A stretch of 64,000 nt of DNA, from positions 548,831-612,830 of the forward strand of contig VWYX01000347.1 in NCBI GenBank assembly GCA_013396525.1, given 5' to 3'. The position numbers were made by a program, and so were the translations under genes. The stretch is from Chaetorhynchus papuensis (taxonomy: Eukaryota > Chordata > Aves > Passeriformes > Rhipiduridae). Positions 63,100-64,000 of this stretch are shown in pieces; within the stretch, counting starts at the first letter, position 1, and each line of letters starts with the position of its first letter. The notes beneath the pieces are model-generated. The model saw only the letters and a list, made by a program, of their open reading frames with translations, was not told the origin of the DNA and ran no database searches.

Positions 63100-64000
63100 A
63101 ACCCCCCAGGCTGGTGACCTCCAAACCTGGGAAGTAAAAAAAACCTAAACCAGCCAGAAAAGCCAACCCCTTCTACCTCCTGTCACTAAAAGACCAAGCT
63201 ACTTCCAGCACTCCAAGGTTGTTACCCATGAAAGCATTTTCAGCCAGGAAACAGTCGCTGCTTTCCTCAGCTCCCTTGAAAGAACGGAACAACTGGCAAC
63301 TGATGTGACATTTTCCAGCCTTTTATAATCCCCTTGATCCCTCAGAGGGGATGACAATTTCCAGACTGAAAAACACTGGTCCAAAGAAATTTTTTTTTCA
63401 GATTATTTGCAAGAAGACCTTAAGAATGACAGTCAAATATTTTATAAACCAGGGCTCATCTGCCTCTTTTTAGACCCCACACATTACTGGCTTGTGCTAA
63501 ACAAGAAGGTAGAAGGTAAAAACACTCTCTTCTAATATGTGGATGCCTCCAATCAAGTGTTACTTAATAGGTTAATGTTCTGCCAGTTAGGAAATGCAAG
63601 TTTAAAACAAAGTGGATTTTTATTTTCCTTGTACCATCCTGGGACAGTCTTCCCTGCCATGTTGAAAGGAATGGAATAAAAAAACCCACCTCAAAAAGGA
63701 GTCATTCCTTTCACCCAAGTACTGTTGAATTTCTTAGGCAAAAATTATACTCAGTTGTATTTAGATGTAGAGATACTTTTCCCTTCCCTCCTCTGTGTCA
63801 AAGTATATAACACCCCTGAACACCAAAATGAAACAGCAAAACAAAATATGGATTATTTGTGCTCACACTCTATATTGATTAGAAGCAAAAGTATTTTTCT
63901 GAGCACCTTTTTTTGGTGCAATTACTAATAAAATTTGCAATTTGCACAAATATACCGCTGTTTGTTCAAACATGACATCTCTGGAAGGCATTAGTTCAAA
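63100..64000. other. Noncoding DNA at the right end
   Basis: The 63100-63350 part next to the minisatellite is less AT-rich, and the rest is AT-rich. No repeat family, exon or RNA gene recognised. Confidence 0.45.

Overview
This window looks like a gene-poor, AT-rich stretch of a bird genome, most likely a passerine. The evidence is the repeats. There are four fragments of CR1 non-LTR retrotransposons, three with the characteristic end of the CR1 ORF2 protein and the CR1 3' tail. There is one SINE whose head matches tRNA-Ile and whose tail is CR1-like, the arrangement known for TguSINE1 of zebra finch. There are up to three solo endogenous-retrovirus LTR remnants. I recognise no host protein-coding exon, no functional tRNA or rRNA gene, no CpG-island promoter and nothing prokaryotic. 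The longest open frames (about 120-146 codons) are about what chance gives in 64 kb of AT-rich DNA. The window could be intergenic or lie inside a very large intron; the sequence alone does not decide.

Layout. 1-7.5 kb: unique DNA with a possible conserved noncoding block at 620-1040, an LTR on the minus strand at 2.8-3.1 kb, a tetranucleotide microsatellite at 4.2 kb and an A/C-only tract at 6.2 kb. 7.5-7.7 kb: an internally deleted CR1. 7.7-28.8 kb: long, nearly repeat-free AT-rich DNA with several blocks that look like conserved noncoding elements (near 11.5, 12.6, 16.9, 23.0 and 25.8 kb) and a purine-skewed block at 26.2-26.7 kb. 28.8-29.0 kb: a CR1 3' end. 29-48 kb: unique DNA with a POU-octamer-bearing block (32.1 kb), a G/T tract (36 kb), an LTR-like segment (39.5 kb), a short perfect hairpin (42.9 kb) and TA, TTTA and compound GT/AT microsatellites (43-47 kb). 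48.0-48.2 kb: the tRNA-Ile SINE. 52.2-52.4 kb: another LTR-like segment. 56.6-56.9 and 61.0-61.4 kb: CR1 3' ends. 58.3 kb: an old tRNA-like SINE remnant.

The most striking feature is at 62,411-63,099: a minisatellite with an exact 10-base period held for about 69 units with only one single-base slip. Its variants AACCAGTT and AACTGGTT are reverse complements of each other, and both are what CpG decay would make from a palindromic AACCGGTT monomer, three near-intact copies of which survive. The period places C-N-R-G four-base cores every 10 bases, which matches the published CNRG-N6-CNRG site of the CP2/Grainyhead transcription factor family. Whether anything binds there is untested inference. 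I found no multi-gene system in this window.
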